Assembly (NCBI GenBank): GCA_964628385.1
Contig: CAZVOD010000135.1
Span: forward strand, 1-7,514
From: JANQPA01 sp964628385
GTDB lineage: Bacteria; Bacteroidota; Bacteroidia; Chitinophagales; Saprospiraceae
Direction of reading: 5' to 3'
DNA length: 7,514 nt
The translations under genes and the position numbers were made by a program. A model generated the notes under the pieces. That model saw only the letters and a program-made list of their open reading frames with translations, was not told where the DNA came from and searched no databases. This document shows, piece by piece, positions 1 through 6,595 of the stretch (its first letter is position 1; each line of letters starts with the position of its first letter).

Positions 1-1749
1 GAATTTACTATTCCTTGTTTTGGTATCAATATCGCTAAGGTTATAGCCCGTCAATTGGGTAAATTCACTAGTCAAATTTTGAATGAAAGTATTAGAAAAA
101 CATCCGTTTCCATTTTCACCTTCTTCAGTAGAAATGTATTCAACCAAACGTCCCAGGTTTTTCCAGTTGTCTGTATTTTCTTTCTCATTAGTTCCCCACC
201 TATATACAGCTTCTTGTATCTCTCCGGAATGCTTTAAGACGGTAATGGCAAAAGCATTCTTGTCGTCGACTTTCTTGGCTTTTTTCTCAGTATCACGAAC
301 CTGTTTTAGAACTTCAGAGAAAGGCGTTTTAAAATGGGCGACGACAATGCCAGCCGAAAAAGTAAGGGAGTCATCAGGGTTTTTCTTAAAGTCCTGAATG
401 CTCGTATCTACTATTTCGTAGAACTTCTCTCTGAGTAACTTCATCACCTCAAAGAGATAATGAATGTTTACAAAGCCCATGAAGTCATCACCTCCGGCAT
501 ATATCGTGTGTCCTTTTTTACCCTCATTCAAAAACTCTTGAGCTGCTGACCCGAACTTTGCCAACGCTTCGGACAGCGTCTCGTGAAATTCCTCCAGATT
601 ATCTTTCGTCGCGTTATACTCTCCGGCTAACCATTTCCCCATACTGTCGCCATCAAAATGAATAAGGGCATAGTATCTTGTTTTCAGGAATGGCTTGAGT
701 ATTTGTTGCAGCAACTGAAGAAGCTCAAGCTGCTGCTCATCTGGAAAGTTATCCTTACTGATATTCTCTTCAAAAAGATACTGATAATCGAAGTTGTTGT
801 TGATGTCAGAAAAGCCCTTGGGCTTGTTTTCCCTTTTCCCTAACTTTTCAGCATCGTGAAAACAAGCATCAATTAAATTTTGCTTTTTATTCGAAAATAA
901 TTTCTTAAAGAGGTCAAGACACTCTTTTTTCTCTTTTTCAAGTTGTGCCTCGTCATACATCAAAGCCACTTCTGGTGTAGAGGGAAATGTGGCTGTATCT
1001 GGATAAAATCGTTTTATAAAACTAACCGCACTAAGTGCTTCCCCAGGATTAAGATAAAACGTTTCAAGGGGCAAAGCCTCAGATGCAAGGTCGAAATACC
1101 CTCTTTTTTCCTTGTCCGTTACTTTCCTGAAAAAAAGTGCATTATTCACTCCGTCTACACTGCATTTCCGACCTCTTTCCCCATAATTAGCCGCATACGC
1201 AAAGTGCTGATCTACCTCAGCATACTGATACTGCTCAAAAGGGCGCACATTTTTGATCGCTCCGACTTTTTGTTCTAAGCGGTGATAGGCTTTTGCAAAA
1301 GGCTCCTCCTCTTTTTCTTTAATAAGTTCAAAAGCCCAAAAGATGTCAAGATGGCTATTAAGCTGCTTCCAGAAAGCTTGAGTTAGCTGATCATTGATGG
1401 CACCTTTTTTCTTAGCATCTGAGAATGATTCAGTAGCTATTTTACTCAATTCGTCATCTACTTCAGTTTTAATACGTTTGGCTTTTTGGGTAAGTTCTGA
1501 GTCGGTAAACTTATGCCTTGATAATTTCGCGACAAAACGGTTGGGAAGGGATGCATCCTTTGCCGTATTTGAAAGCCCTGCCGGAAAGATGATATTTCCG
1601 TCTGGAAATTCTTTTTTAAAAGCTTTACCAGCCGTCTGTATTAATCGGCTTAAAATAAGGCTACCCGCGTACAAATCCTGTGTTTTTCGTGCTTGCGCAA
1701 TGAAGGACTGGACAGGGCCGAGAGTGAAGAGGAAAAGGTGGTTGTTCAT
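1..1749 (-). CDS. cas10: Cas10/Cmr2, type III-B CRISPR large subunit (partial, C-terminus off the left edge)
   Basis: Large subunit of the Cmr effector complex. In this family the palm domain converts ATP to cyclic oligoadenylate when the complex binds target RNA. The frame is open for 583 codons from the ATG at 1749 to the window edge. The N-terminus (HLFLFTLGPVQSFIAQARKT, then DLYAGS) is the standard Cmr2 opening. The first palm motif DGDSMGKW starts at residue 366 (about 654), and the cyclase motif GGDD is at residues 419-422 (484-495), followed by the palm segment SAGIVVAH. There is no room for an N-terminal HD nuclease domain, because the protein starts directly at the region that follows HD in longer Cmr2 proteins. 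Visible motifs therefore favour cyclase activity without HD DNase activity. The ATG overlaps the hepT stop as ATGA, implying translational coupling. The C-terminal part is not visible. Confidence 0.95.
   Translation of the reverse strand, partial: MNNHLFLFTLGPVQSFIAQARKTQDLYAGSLILSRLIQTAGKAFKKEFPDGNIIFPAGLSNTAKDASLPNRFVAKLSRHKFTDSELTQKAKRIKTEVDDELSKIATESFSDAKKKGAINDQLTQAFWKQLNSHLDIFWAFELIKEKEEEPFAKAYHRLEQKVGAIKNVRPFEQYQYAEVDQHFAYAANYGERGRKCSVDGVNNALFFRKVTDKEKRGYFDLASEALPLETFYLNPGEALSAVSFIKRFYPDTATFPSTPEVALMYDEAQLEKEKKECLDLFKKLFSNKKQNLIDACFHDAEKLGKRENKPKGFSDINNNFDYQYLFEENISKDNFPDEQQLELLQLLQQILKPFLKTRYYALIHFDGDSMGKWLAGEYNATKDNLEEFHETLSEALAKFGSAAQEFLNEGKKGHTIYAGGDDFMGFVNIHYLFEVMKLLREKFYEIVDTSIQDFKKNPDDSLTFSAGIVVAHFKTPFSEVLKQVRDTEKKAKKVDDKNAFAITVLKHSGEIQEAVYRWGTNEKENTDNWKNLGRLVEYISTEEGENGNGCFSNTFIQNLTSEFTQLTGYNLSDIDTKTRNSKF
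1660..1749 (-). repeat. 90-bp direct repeat, copy in intact cas10
   Basis: Codons 1-30 of the intact cas10. It matches 2459-2548 in the same orientation at 84 of 90 positions, without gaps. The repeat pair is offset by 799 bases and brackets the hepT-mntA module. Confidence 0.9.
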
Positions 1750-2093
1750 TGTAATTCAGTTTGAATTTGCTCCATTTGGTTTTTAAGTACTGGAATATCC
1801 GTCATCACAATCTGCCAGATTAATTGGGGAATGACCCCAAAGTACTGGTGTATCAGCAGGTTTCTCAGGCCTACAATTTGTGGCCATGCCACCGCTGGAT
1901 AGGCTTGCTGTAATTCGGAGGAAATATGATTAGCTGCTTCCCCCAATACTTCTAATTGCCGGATGACAGCACTCTGCAACAATGAGCTATGCTCAAACTT
2001 TTCATAATCAGCGCCTTTCAGAAAAGTATCGATCTCCTTTATAGCTTTTAGCACATGTTGCACCCTCGCTTTATCACCCAGCCTGTCTTTCAT
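1746..2093 (-). CDS. hepT: HepT-like HEPN ribonuclease toxin (DUF86)
   Basis: A 115-residue protein of the DUF86/HepT family. Known members are HEPN-fold RNases that act as toxins and are paired with an MNT-type nucleotidyltransferase antitoxin. The catalytic signature RX4HXY is intact as RNLLIHQY, with R77, H82 and Y84. In studied HepT-MntA pairs this tyrosine is the residue adenylylated by the antitoxin. QLEVLGEAANHIS around residues 46-58 is also typical of the family. The start overlaps the 3' end of mntA by 20 bases, the usual arrangement for this pair. The stop TGA overlaps the ATG of cas10, so toxin and Cas10 look translationally coupled, which is unusual. Length is normal and no lesion is seen. 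Its action as a toxin here, rather than as a CRISPR effector, is inference. Confidence 0.92.
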   Translation of the reverse strand: MKDRLGDKARVQHVLKAIKEIDTFLKGADYEKFEHSSLLQSAVIRQLEVLGEAANHISSELQQAYPAVAWPQIVGLRNLLIHQYFGVIPQLIWQIVMTDIPVLKNQMEQIQTELQ

Positions 2094-2373
2094 AAATTAG
2101 CGTTTTTTGTTGTTCAATATGCGGGGCAATGAAGGGAGATACCCCGTCGGTAGCCACGAGATCTACCTGGCAACCGAGCAATTCCGACAGTTCCATCCAC
2201 ATAGTCACAAAGCCCAGGCCAATGTGTTGGGAATAATCCAACTCCACAAGGATGTCTATATCGCTGTCTTCTGTGGAAGTCCCCTCTGCCTGCGAGCCAA
2301 ATAGCCATGCCCGCAGTACCGGCTTATGCTGGAAGTAGGGACTTATTTGGTCGTGTATTTGGTGTGGTGTCAT
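2074..2373 (-). CDS. mntA: MntA-like minimal nucleotidyltransferase antitoxin
   Basis: A 99-residue protein of the MNT (minimal nucleotidyltransferase) family. In HepT-MntA systems it transfers AMP from ATP to the HEPN toxin and silences it. The nucleotidyltransferase signature is complete: GSQAEG at residues 26-31, DSDIDILV at 37-44 giving the two metal-binding aspartates D38 and D40, and a third acidic residue D71 in QVDLV. The ATG at 2373 is preceded by an A-rich stretch without a clear Shine-Dalgarno sequence, common in Bacteroidota. It is the first gene of the two-gene module and lies 67 bases after the stop of the cas10 stump. The octamer TAACTTTA on the minus strand in that gap resembles a Bacteroidota -7 box, but no matching -33 box was found, so an own promoter is not established. 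Confidence 0.92.
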   Translation of the reverse strand: MTPHQIHDQISPYFQHKPVLRAWLFGSQAEGTSTEDSDIDILVELDYSQHIGLGFVTMWMELSELLGCQVDLVATDGVSPFIAPHIEQQKTLIYERQAG

Positions 2374-2440
2374 GGTAGATTTTTTCTTGTTTGTTAACGA
2401 TGTTGCTTGATAAAGTTAAGGATAATTCCAGAGAATGATT

Positions 2441-2548
2441 TCAGCGGCTGAGTGTTTCGCTACCCGCATACAAATCCTGTGTCTTGCGTGCTTGGGCAAT
2501 GAAGGACTGGACGGGGCCGAGAGTGAAGAGGAAGAGGTGGTTGTTCAT
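2441..2548 (-). pseudogene. Stump of a second cas10 (first 35 codons)
   Basis: The ATG at 2548 opens a 35-codon frame ending in TGA at 2441-2443. Its first 30 residues are identical to the first 30 of the intact cas10 (same MNNHLFLF start and DLYAGS end). Codons 31-35 read ETLSR against LILSR in the intact gene, so relatedness continues a little past the nucleotide match. Nothing cas10-like was recognised after the stop. All six nucleotide differences in codons 1-30 are synonymous, so this stump probably derives from a different, once-functional cas10 allele. Its ATG overlaps the TGA of the HNH gene exactly as the intact cas10 ATG overlaps hepT. It may still be translated as a short peptide through that coupling; no function is implied. 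Confidence 0.85.
2459..2548 (-). repeat. 90-bp direct repeat, copy in the cas10 stump
   Basis: Second copy of the cas10 5' end. The match starts at the ATG and ends after codon 30 (Ser). Recombination between the two copies would delete hepT-mntA and place cas10 directly behind the HNH gene with the ATGA overlap preserved. Confidence 0.9.
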
Positions 2549-3192
2549 TCTATAAAACTATTTATGATTTCATCAGGATTGGTGGCTTGCTGTGCGATAG
2601 GTATAATAAAGCGGAATGGATACTCGTCTCGGTTTTGAATTGGACAAAGTTTTAAAAAGTCTCTAACCCATCGCTTTCTTTCTGATAGGAGTTCTCCCCT
2701 TTCATTGAGTTTGTAAATATCAATAGTTGTTTTAACCCTTTCTTTTGAATTCTTATCAGAAGTATCGGAGGGTTCTAATTTACCATCTCCAGTCACCTTA
2801 AAATAAGCCTCAAAAGTATAGTCTTGATCGTCTGGTTTCAGTAATTTCTCATCAAATCTATCTCGCTTCTTTGCAGTACACCCGTTGCATGAAGGAAAAA
2901 GATTATCCCATTGGTATGCTTTTTCAGGAAATTTTCCTTTACACTTGGGATAAAAATGTTCAATTGGAATGGGGTTTAATAAGTCCTCCGATAATGGATA
3001 AAAGTCACAAAATGCACAGTGCTTTTGAGTCATTTTCAAGAGTATTGGCAATATTTTTTTTCTAATATTGAAACCTTGATCATTGATTTTGATTGACCAT
3101 GTAAATTTTCCCTCTCCATCCCACGGGAGAGCTTTTGCCAAAGTCGTGACATCTTGCTCATTAGTAAATTGGGCACGATGAATTTTAACCAT
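2545..3192 (-). CDS. HNH endonuclease, PtuB/TIGR02646-like
   Basis: A putative HNH nuclease like those paired with an ATPase in Septu (PtuB) and in ATPase/HNH retrons. Numbering from the longer possible start at 3213, it shows the zinc-type pair CAFC (C66, C69), the core IEHFYPK (E85, H86), the conserved AYQWDNL (residues 99-105) and a second pair CNGC (C109, C112) followed by KKRDRF. This order fits the family. I prefer the ATG at 3192, which gives MVKIHRAQ, an N-terminus like that of relatives, and lies just after the ATPase stop. The ATG at 3213 would add seven residues and overlap the ATPase by 17 bases. The TGA at 2545-2547 overlaps the ATG of the cas10 stump. Its partner is surely the upstream ATPase. 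Its cutting target here is unknown. Confidence 0.88.
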   Translation of the reverse strand: MVKIHRAQFTNEQDVTTLAKALPWDGEGKFTWSIKINDQGFNIRKKILPILLKMTQKHCAFCDFYPLSEDLLNPIPIEHFYPKCKGKFPEKAYQWDNLFPSCNGCTAKKRDRFDEKLLKPDDQDYTFEAYFKVTGDGKLEPSDTSDKNSKERVKTTIDIYKLNERGELLSERKRWVRDFLKLCPIQNRDEYPFRFIIPIAQQATNPDEIINSFIE

Positions 3193-3196
3193 AACC

Positions 3197-4567
3197 TTAT
3201 TTAATTTTATCATTTAACTGAACCAACTCGATTGCGATTACTTTTTTAATTATTTCGCCCTTTTCGCTTAGCTCTTTAATACTTTTTTTAAATTCAGAAT
3301 CATTCTTCTTTCTCCTCTTTTGAGCGACTTCACCCAACAACCTTCTAAATTCCTTCAACTGTTTTTCTGTACCTGGGTCAAAAAAATCAGTCATCATGAA
3401 GTAATCAATTAATGTCGCTTCATAATCGCTTACCGGCTTATTATCAAAATATTCCGGTTGCCCTTCATTTAAGCGAATTCTTTGGACTGGTGGAACTGAT
3501 TGTAGTACAAACGGGCTATGCGTAGTCACCAAAAACTGGATTTTAGGGAACAGCCTTTGAAGAGTCGGCATAATCTGCTGCTGCCACTTAGGATGAAGGT
3601 GAAGGTCTAGCTCATCAATCAGAACCACCCCCTGGGTATATTCAAGGAGGTTGCTGAAAGTACCTACGTTCTCATCAAAGTCAATTTCAAAAAGAATTGG
3701 GTTTAGCTGTATCGCTCGTTTTGTTAAATCTCCCATTAAAGCAAACAGGTTTTTCTCTCCCGCCGAGAGTTGACTTACTTCTACTGGCTGTGAACTTCCG
3801 ACTTCTTGATATACTTTATCGAGCCATAGCTGACCTTGTTCAATCCTGATATCCTTATAAATAGCTTCATCAGCATTTAGAGCAGATAAGATCGTTTCCT
3901 CAACGCGGTCAAATATATAAGTTGGCTCATTACTTTTTATCCAATTCAGCCATTCGAAAAAATCTTCAAAGTCAAAACGATTAGGTTGTAACGCATTCTT
4001 GTATGCCTGATACGGCTGCTCTATGTAGCGTATTCCTACTTCTCCGAACTTCGTATTTATTGCAGAGCCTCCGTAATATACTAATAACGGTAAGGTTGTA
4101 TATGTATTATCCGCGTTGTAATCTTGGACGGAGCACCGAAAATCTTCGAGAAAAGCGACTCCATTCCGGAGATTAGAAATATGCGTATCTAAATCATTGC
4201 TTCGGGAAAGAACTGGACGAGCAAAAACAGGTGCTCCTACCCGGTTGATTTCGACTTCTAAATCCAGTAATCCCGAATATTTTGCTTTTGATAGCTTCTG
4301 ACCCTCTTCTTCAAAAGAGGTGTTTCCTTCCCAGACCTTTGATGTTTTCCTGGCCACAATAAAGTTATCATCAGGGCTAAGTTTCGGAATAGCAGAATTA
4401 TCTATGTCTTCTTTAGTCGTATTAATATTCTCTGAGGGTACACAAGAAAGCTTATCTAGTTTATTTTTAATCTCGTTAGGCAAGATATCAGGCTTGTCAT
4501 CCTCATCCTCATTATCATCCAATATTAATCCCACACATCTCCTCCTGATTTCTGCAAGGAGAGCCAA
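3197..4567 (-). CDS. AAA/ABC-type ATPase, C-terminal part of a frameshifted gene (COG3950/PtuA-like)
   Basis: C-terminal and larger part of a P-loop ATPase whose N-terminus lies in another frame at 4525-4965. Numbering from the TTG at 4567, it contains the ABC signature QLSAGEKNL (about 266-274), Walker B VVLIDE (314-319) followed by LDLHLHPKWQ, and the switch histidine in VTTHSP (H350). The C-terminus is rich in lysine and glutamate. These features match COG3950-type ATPases and the ATPase partners of HNH proteins in Septu-like systems. It lacks Walker A, so it cannot bind ATP normally alone. The TTG start is only the first possible start after an in-frame TGA. A single ancestral gene broken by a -1 shift between about 4600 and 4525 is more likely. 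An acidic stretch (DDNEDEDD) follows the break. The HNH gene starts 4 bases after its stop (TAA, 3197-3199). Confidence 0.85.
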   Translation of the reverse strand: MALLAEIRRRCVGLILDDNEDEDDKPDILPNEIKNKLDKLSCVPSENINTTKEDIDNSAIPKLSPDDNFIVARKTSKVWEGNTSFEEEGQKLSKAKYSGLLDLEVEINRVGAPVFARPVLSRSNDLDTHISNLRNGVAFLEDFRCSVQDYNADNTYTTLPLLVYYGGSAINTKFGEVGIRYIEQPYQAYKNALQPNRFDFEDFFEWLNWIKSNEPTYIFDRVEETILSALNADEAIYKDIRIEQGQLWLDKVYQEVGSSQPVEVSQLSAGEKNLFALMGDLTKRAIQLNPILFEIDFDENVGTFSNLLEYTQGVVLIDELDLHLHPKWQQQIMPTLQRLFPKIQFLVTTHSPFVLQSVPPVQRIRLNEGQPEYFDNKPVSDYEATLIDYFMMTDFFDPGTEKQLKEFRRLLGEVAQKRRKKNDSEFKKSIKELSEKGEIIKKVIAIELVQLNDKIK

Positions 4568-4965
4568 GCTATCTGCCCTTCTAGCTCATACTCATTAAGA
4601 AACTCAGTTATTTCAGAAATAACTTCCAATAATTCTACAGCAGGATGCCAATAAGTCAATGCCAAGGTCGCCTTACAATATGCTACGGCATCCCCGTTTT
4701 TGACATCTTTACTTTTCCAATTTTGGGCAGTATTTTTATCAGAATCCTTGTTTTCATTTAGAATTCCTTGGCTGAGAAAATCAAGAAGGAACCCCGCTAC
4801 GGCATCAAGAATAGTTGTTTTTCCACCCCCATTATCTGCAATAAAAACGTTGACAGGTTTAGCTTGCTCCAACTGTAAATCCATGAAACGGAAACCCCTA
4901 AAGCTTTTCAACTGTAAGCCAGCGACCCTAATCAGGTTTTCTTCTATTTCTCTGAGTTTTGGCAT
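4525..4965 (-). CDS. AAA/ABC-type ATPase, N-terminal part of a frameshifted gene
   Basis: N-terminal 146 residues of the same ATPase. After LQLKSFRGFR, typical of SMC/ABC-like ATPases, comes the Walker A motif ADNGGGKTT (residues 43-51, K49 and T50 catalytic). The frame ends at TAA 4525-4527 shortly after SGGDVWD, before the signature and Walker B motifs, which lie in the -1 frame at 3197-4567. Together the parts give roughly 590 residues, a reasonable full length for the family. No slippery heptamer of the X XXY YYZ type is visible in the overlap, so programmed frameshifting is not supported. A one-base deletion, real or an assembly error, fits better. The ATG lies 6 bases after the cmr1 stop, so the gene is part of the Cmr operon. 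Confidence 0.85.
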   Translation of the reverse strand: MPKLREIEENLIRVAGLQLKSFRGFRFMDLQLEQAKPVNVFIADNGGGKTTILDAVAGFLLDFLSQGILNENKDSDKNTAQNWKSKDVKNGDAVAYCKATLALTYWHPAVELLEVISEITEFLNEYELEGQIAWLSLQKSGGDVWD

Positions 4966-4971
4966 ACCTGA

Positions 4972-5838
4972 TTAGAGTATTAATCGTTTGAAATCTTCCT
5001 GAACCATCAAGCTTGCCTGATGCTCATTTTTATCGGGTGCTATATTCAGTGTAGTTATTATGGGTTTCTTTTCTTCCCCAACTACAGATACAAAAACAGG
5101 TGATGCATACCGCCCTTTAAAAGCATGTCCCATCGAAGGATCATAGTTATACCCTGCCTCCTGCTTTATCCGATGTGTAGCATCACTAATTACCCTTAAA
5201 ATATCCCTGTGTTTTCCCGCTTCCCCTATCTGTATTTGCTTAATGTATCCGTACTTTTCACTCCCCCCAGGATAATTGAAATGAATGGTGTTATTCGTAT
5301 GGACAAAAAAGCCGGAAAAATGACTTAGCAATTGATGTATGTAAGGCAAAGTGATGTCGTCGGGAACTTGATCTTTAGCAGAAGAGCCTGTGATCATCAC
5401 ACTGCCCATACCTCTTCTTATTCGCTTTCCGAAACCGCCTAAAAAGCAAGTAATCTTAAACAGCGCTGCCAAATGCTGTTTGCTAAACCCATCTATGGAC
5501 GCATTCAAGCCAAGTGAAACGTCAAATTCTTGACCTTCCTGAATGGCATCTTGCTTCATAAAAGATTTATGCGGAACCAAGAGACTAGAGTTTATATCCA
5601 AATTGCTAAGCTGAGAAACTCGAATGATTATTTTGCTCCTTCCTCCCGTATTCGTTCCACCAAAAATAGCTTCCTCCTTATTTCTCAATTCTTTTAACCC
5701 CAAATGCCCATTACACGCCCGCCACCAAAACCGCATCGCCCCCTTGATACTAGGTGCGCGCAGCTCCGGCGTTTGTCCGTCTGCCCCTGCTAAAAACATC
5801 GGCGTAATGACTTTACAATGAAATGTGATCGTTTCCAT
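4972..5838 (-). CDS. cmr1: Cmr1, type III-B RAMP protein (Cas7 family)
   Basis: A 288-residue Cmr1, the RAMP subunit that sits near the 3' end of the crRNA in the Cmr complex. The N-terminus carries the family hallmark TPMFLAGADG (residues 12-21), then LRAPSIKGAMRFWWRA (26-41) and EEAIFGGT (55-62). The glycine-rich RAMP loop GGFGKRIRRGMGS lies at 134-146. The C-terminus has KGRYASPVFV, also usual in Cmr1. The frame is intact and of normal bacterial length. It starts 9 bases after the cas6 stop and ends 6 bases before the ATPase start. In typical Cmr operons cmr1 is followed directly by cas10; here the ATPase-HNH and MntA-HepT modules separate them. Confidence 0.95.
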   Translation of the reverse strand: METITFHCKVITPMFLAGADGQTPELRAPSIKGAMRFWWRACNGHLGLKELRNKEEAIFGGTNTGGRSKIIIRVSQLSNLDINSSLLVPHKSFMKQDAIQEGQEFDVSLGLNASIDGFSKQHLAALFKITCFLGGFGKRIRRGMGSVMITGSSAKDQVPDDITLPYIHQLLSHFSGFFVHTNNTIHFNYPGGSEKYGYIKQIQIGEAGKHRDILRVISDATHRIKQEAGYNYDPSMGHAFKGRYASPVFVSVVGEEKKPIITTLNIAPDKNEHQASLMVQEDFKRLIL

Positions 5839-5847
5839 ATGCTGGTT

Positions 5848-6486
5848 TTATTTTAATCCTTGTGAATGATGTATAGTTGAATGATGCTTTTCGGGTGCTC
5901 TGTTGCCGGACTGGCGGATCAGTTTCACCCCTCCAAACCCCACGCTCATCCCTTTACTCAGCCCCACATAATCCGGCAAGCTCATATTGGTCGTGAAGTT
6001 CAGGTTGAAGCAGAGGACCTTGCGGCCCCTGAAGGGCAGCCAGCGACTGCCCTTTAGTTGCGTGATGCGAGCCTCTACCGGCTCCTCCACGTACCAGTCG
6101 AGGCCGCCGGCGAAAGAGAGAAGGTTGGCTTTGAGGGAATAGTGGGACCGAGCCTGCCACAGCTGCTCCTGGTGGTAGCGCAACTGGATGTCTTCGATCT
6201 CGAACACCTCCCGGCGCTCGCCGATGCGGAGGTCCAGCCGGCGGTTCTGGAGTAGGCAGTGGATGTCGTCGGTGCCGGGGCCCAGGCAGACCAGGCTGGC
6301 CTGGTAGTGTGTCACCTTGTACTGGATCAGAGGATAACGGTAAATGAAGCCCTGCTCGGAGCTATGATTGTGGAAAAGAGAAGATTGCCGCCCCGTCGCC
6401 TCGATGACGGCGGCGCGAAACCGCGTGACCTCAAAAGGCATGAGCGGATTGCTGAATCGGATTTTTAGATATCGAACCTTAGGCAT
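5848..6486 (-). CDS. cas6: Cas6 CRISPR RNA processing endonuclease
   Basis: A 212-residue Cas6 family protein, which cuts the CRISPR precursor transcript within repeats. Hallmarks are LKIRFSNPLMPFE (residues 7-19), TGRQSSLFHNH (31-41), IYRYPLIQYK (48-57), CLGPGTDDIH (67-76) and the C-terminal glycine-rich loop GLSKGMSVGFGGV (175-187). Between HYSLK (115-119) and ANLLSFAGGLDW (120-131) the protein seems shorter than relatives as I remember them, where a stretch of about 30 residues (around an NQENY-like motif) separates these blocks. That could be an in-frame deletion, but needs an alignment. The middle of the gene is clearly more GC-rich than cas10 and the ATPase. It is the first gene of the minus-strand operon, with no Shine-Dalgarno sequence seen before the ATG at 6486. 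Confidence 0.9.
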   Translation of the reverse strand: MPKVRYLKIRFSNPLMPFEVTRFRAAVIEATGRQSSLFHNHSSEQGFIYRYPLIQYKVTHYQASLVCLGPGTDDIHCLLQNRRLDLRIGERREVFEIEDIQLRYHQEQLWQARSHYSLKANLLSFAGGLDWYVEEPVEARITQLKGSRWLPFRGRKVLCFNLNFTTNMSLPDYVGLSKGMSVGFGGVKLIRQSGNRAPEKHHSTIHHSQGLK

Positions 6487-6509
6487 AAGTATAACTGGTG
6501 AAATTTTAT

Positions 6510-6529
6510 AATTACATGATCAAATTACA
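6510..6529 (-). promoter_or_regulatory. Short direct repeat upstream of cas6
   Basis: On the minus strand TGTAATT occurs twice (6529-6523 and 6516-6510), separated by the palindrome TGATCA. The 13-base pitch and position 24-43 bases before the cas6 ATG make it a possible promoter element or protein-binding site. The sequence is AT-rich, so chance is a real alternative. Confidence 0.3.
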
Positions 6530-6595
6530 AATAAAAGTCTATAAGCTGATGTAAGTTACACCTGTACCGCCAACTTCATACACAGAGCTTAAGTT

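Noticed and set aside
83..397. Plus-strand frames inside the cas10 region, and similar frames opposite the other genes
   Set aside because: They lie opposite clearly conserved coding sequence, show no family motifs and look like antisense shadows.
853..858. HD dipeptide in Cas10 (CFHDAEK, about residue 298) as an HD nuclease motif
   Set aside because: It lies in the middle of the protein just before the palm, not in an N-terminal HD domain, and no other HD-domain motifs surround it.
1746..2440. Transposon carrying mntA-hepT
   Set aside because: No transposase or terminal inverted repeats were seen. The flanking repeats are cas10 coding sequence, which fits homologous recombination better.
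4525..4600. Programmed -1 ribosomal frameshift in the ATPase gene
   Set aside because: The -1 frame is open only after a TGA near 4600, and no slippery heptamer or clear downstream structure is seen in the usable overlap.
2545..4965. A retron (ATPase/HNH retron with reverse transcriptase and ncRNA)
   Set aside because: No reverse transcriptase is encoded in the window and the pair is packed tightly between cmr1 and cas10 sequence without room for a retron RNA.
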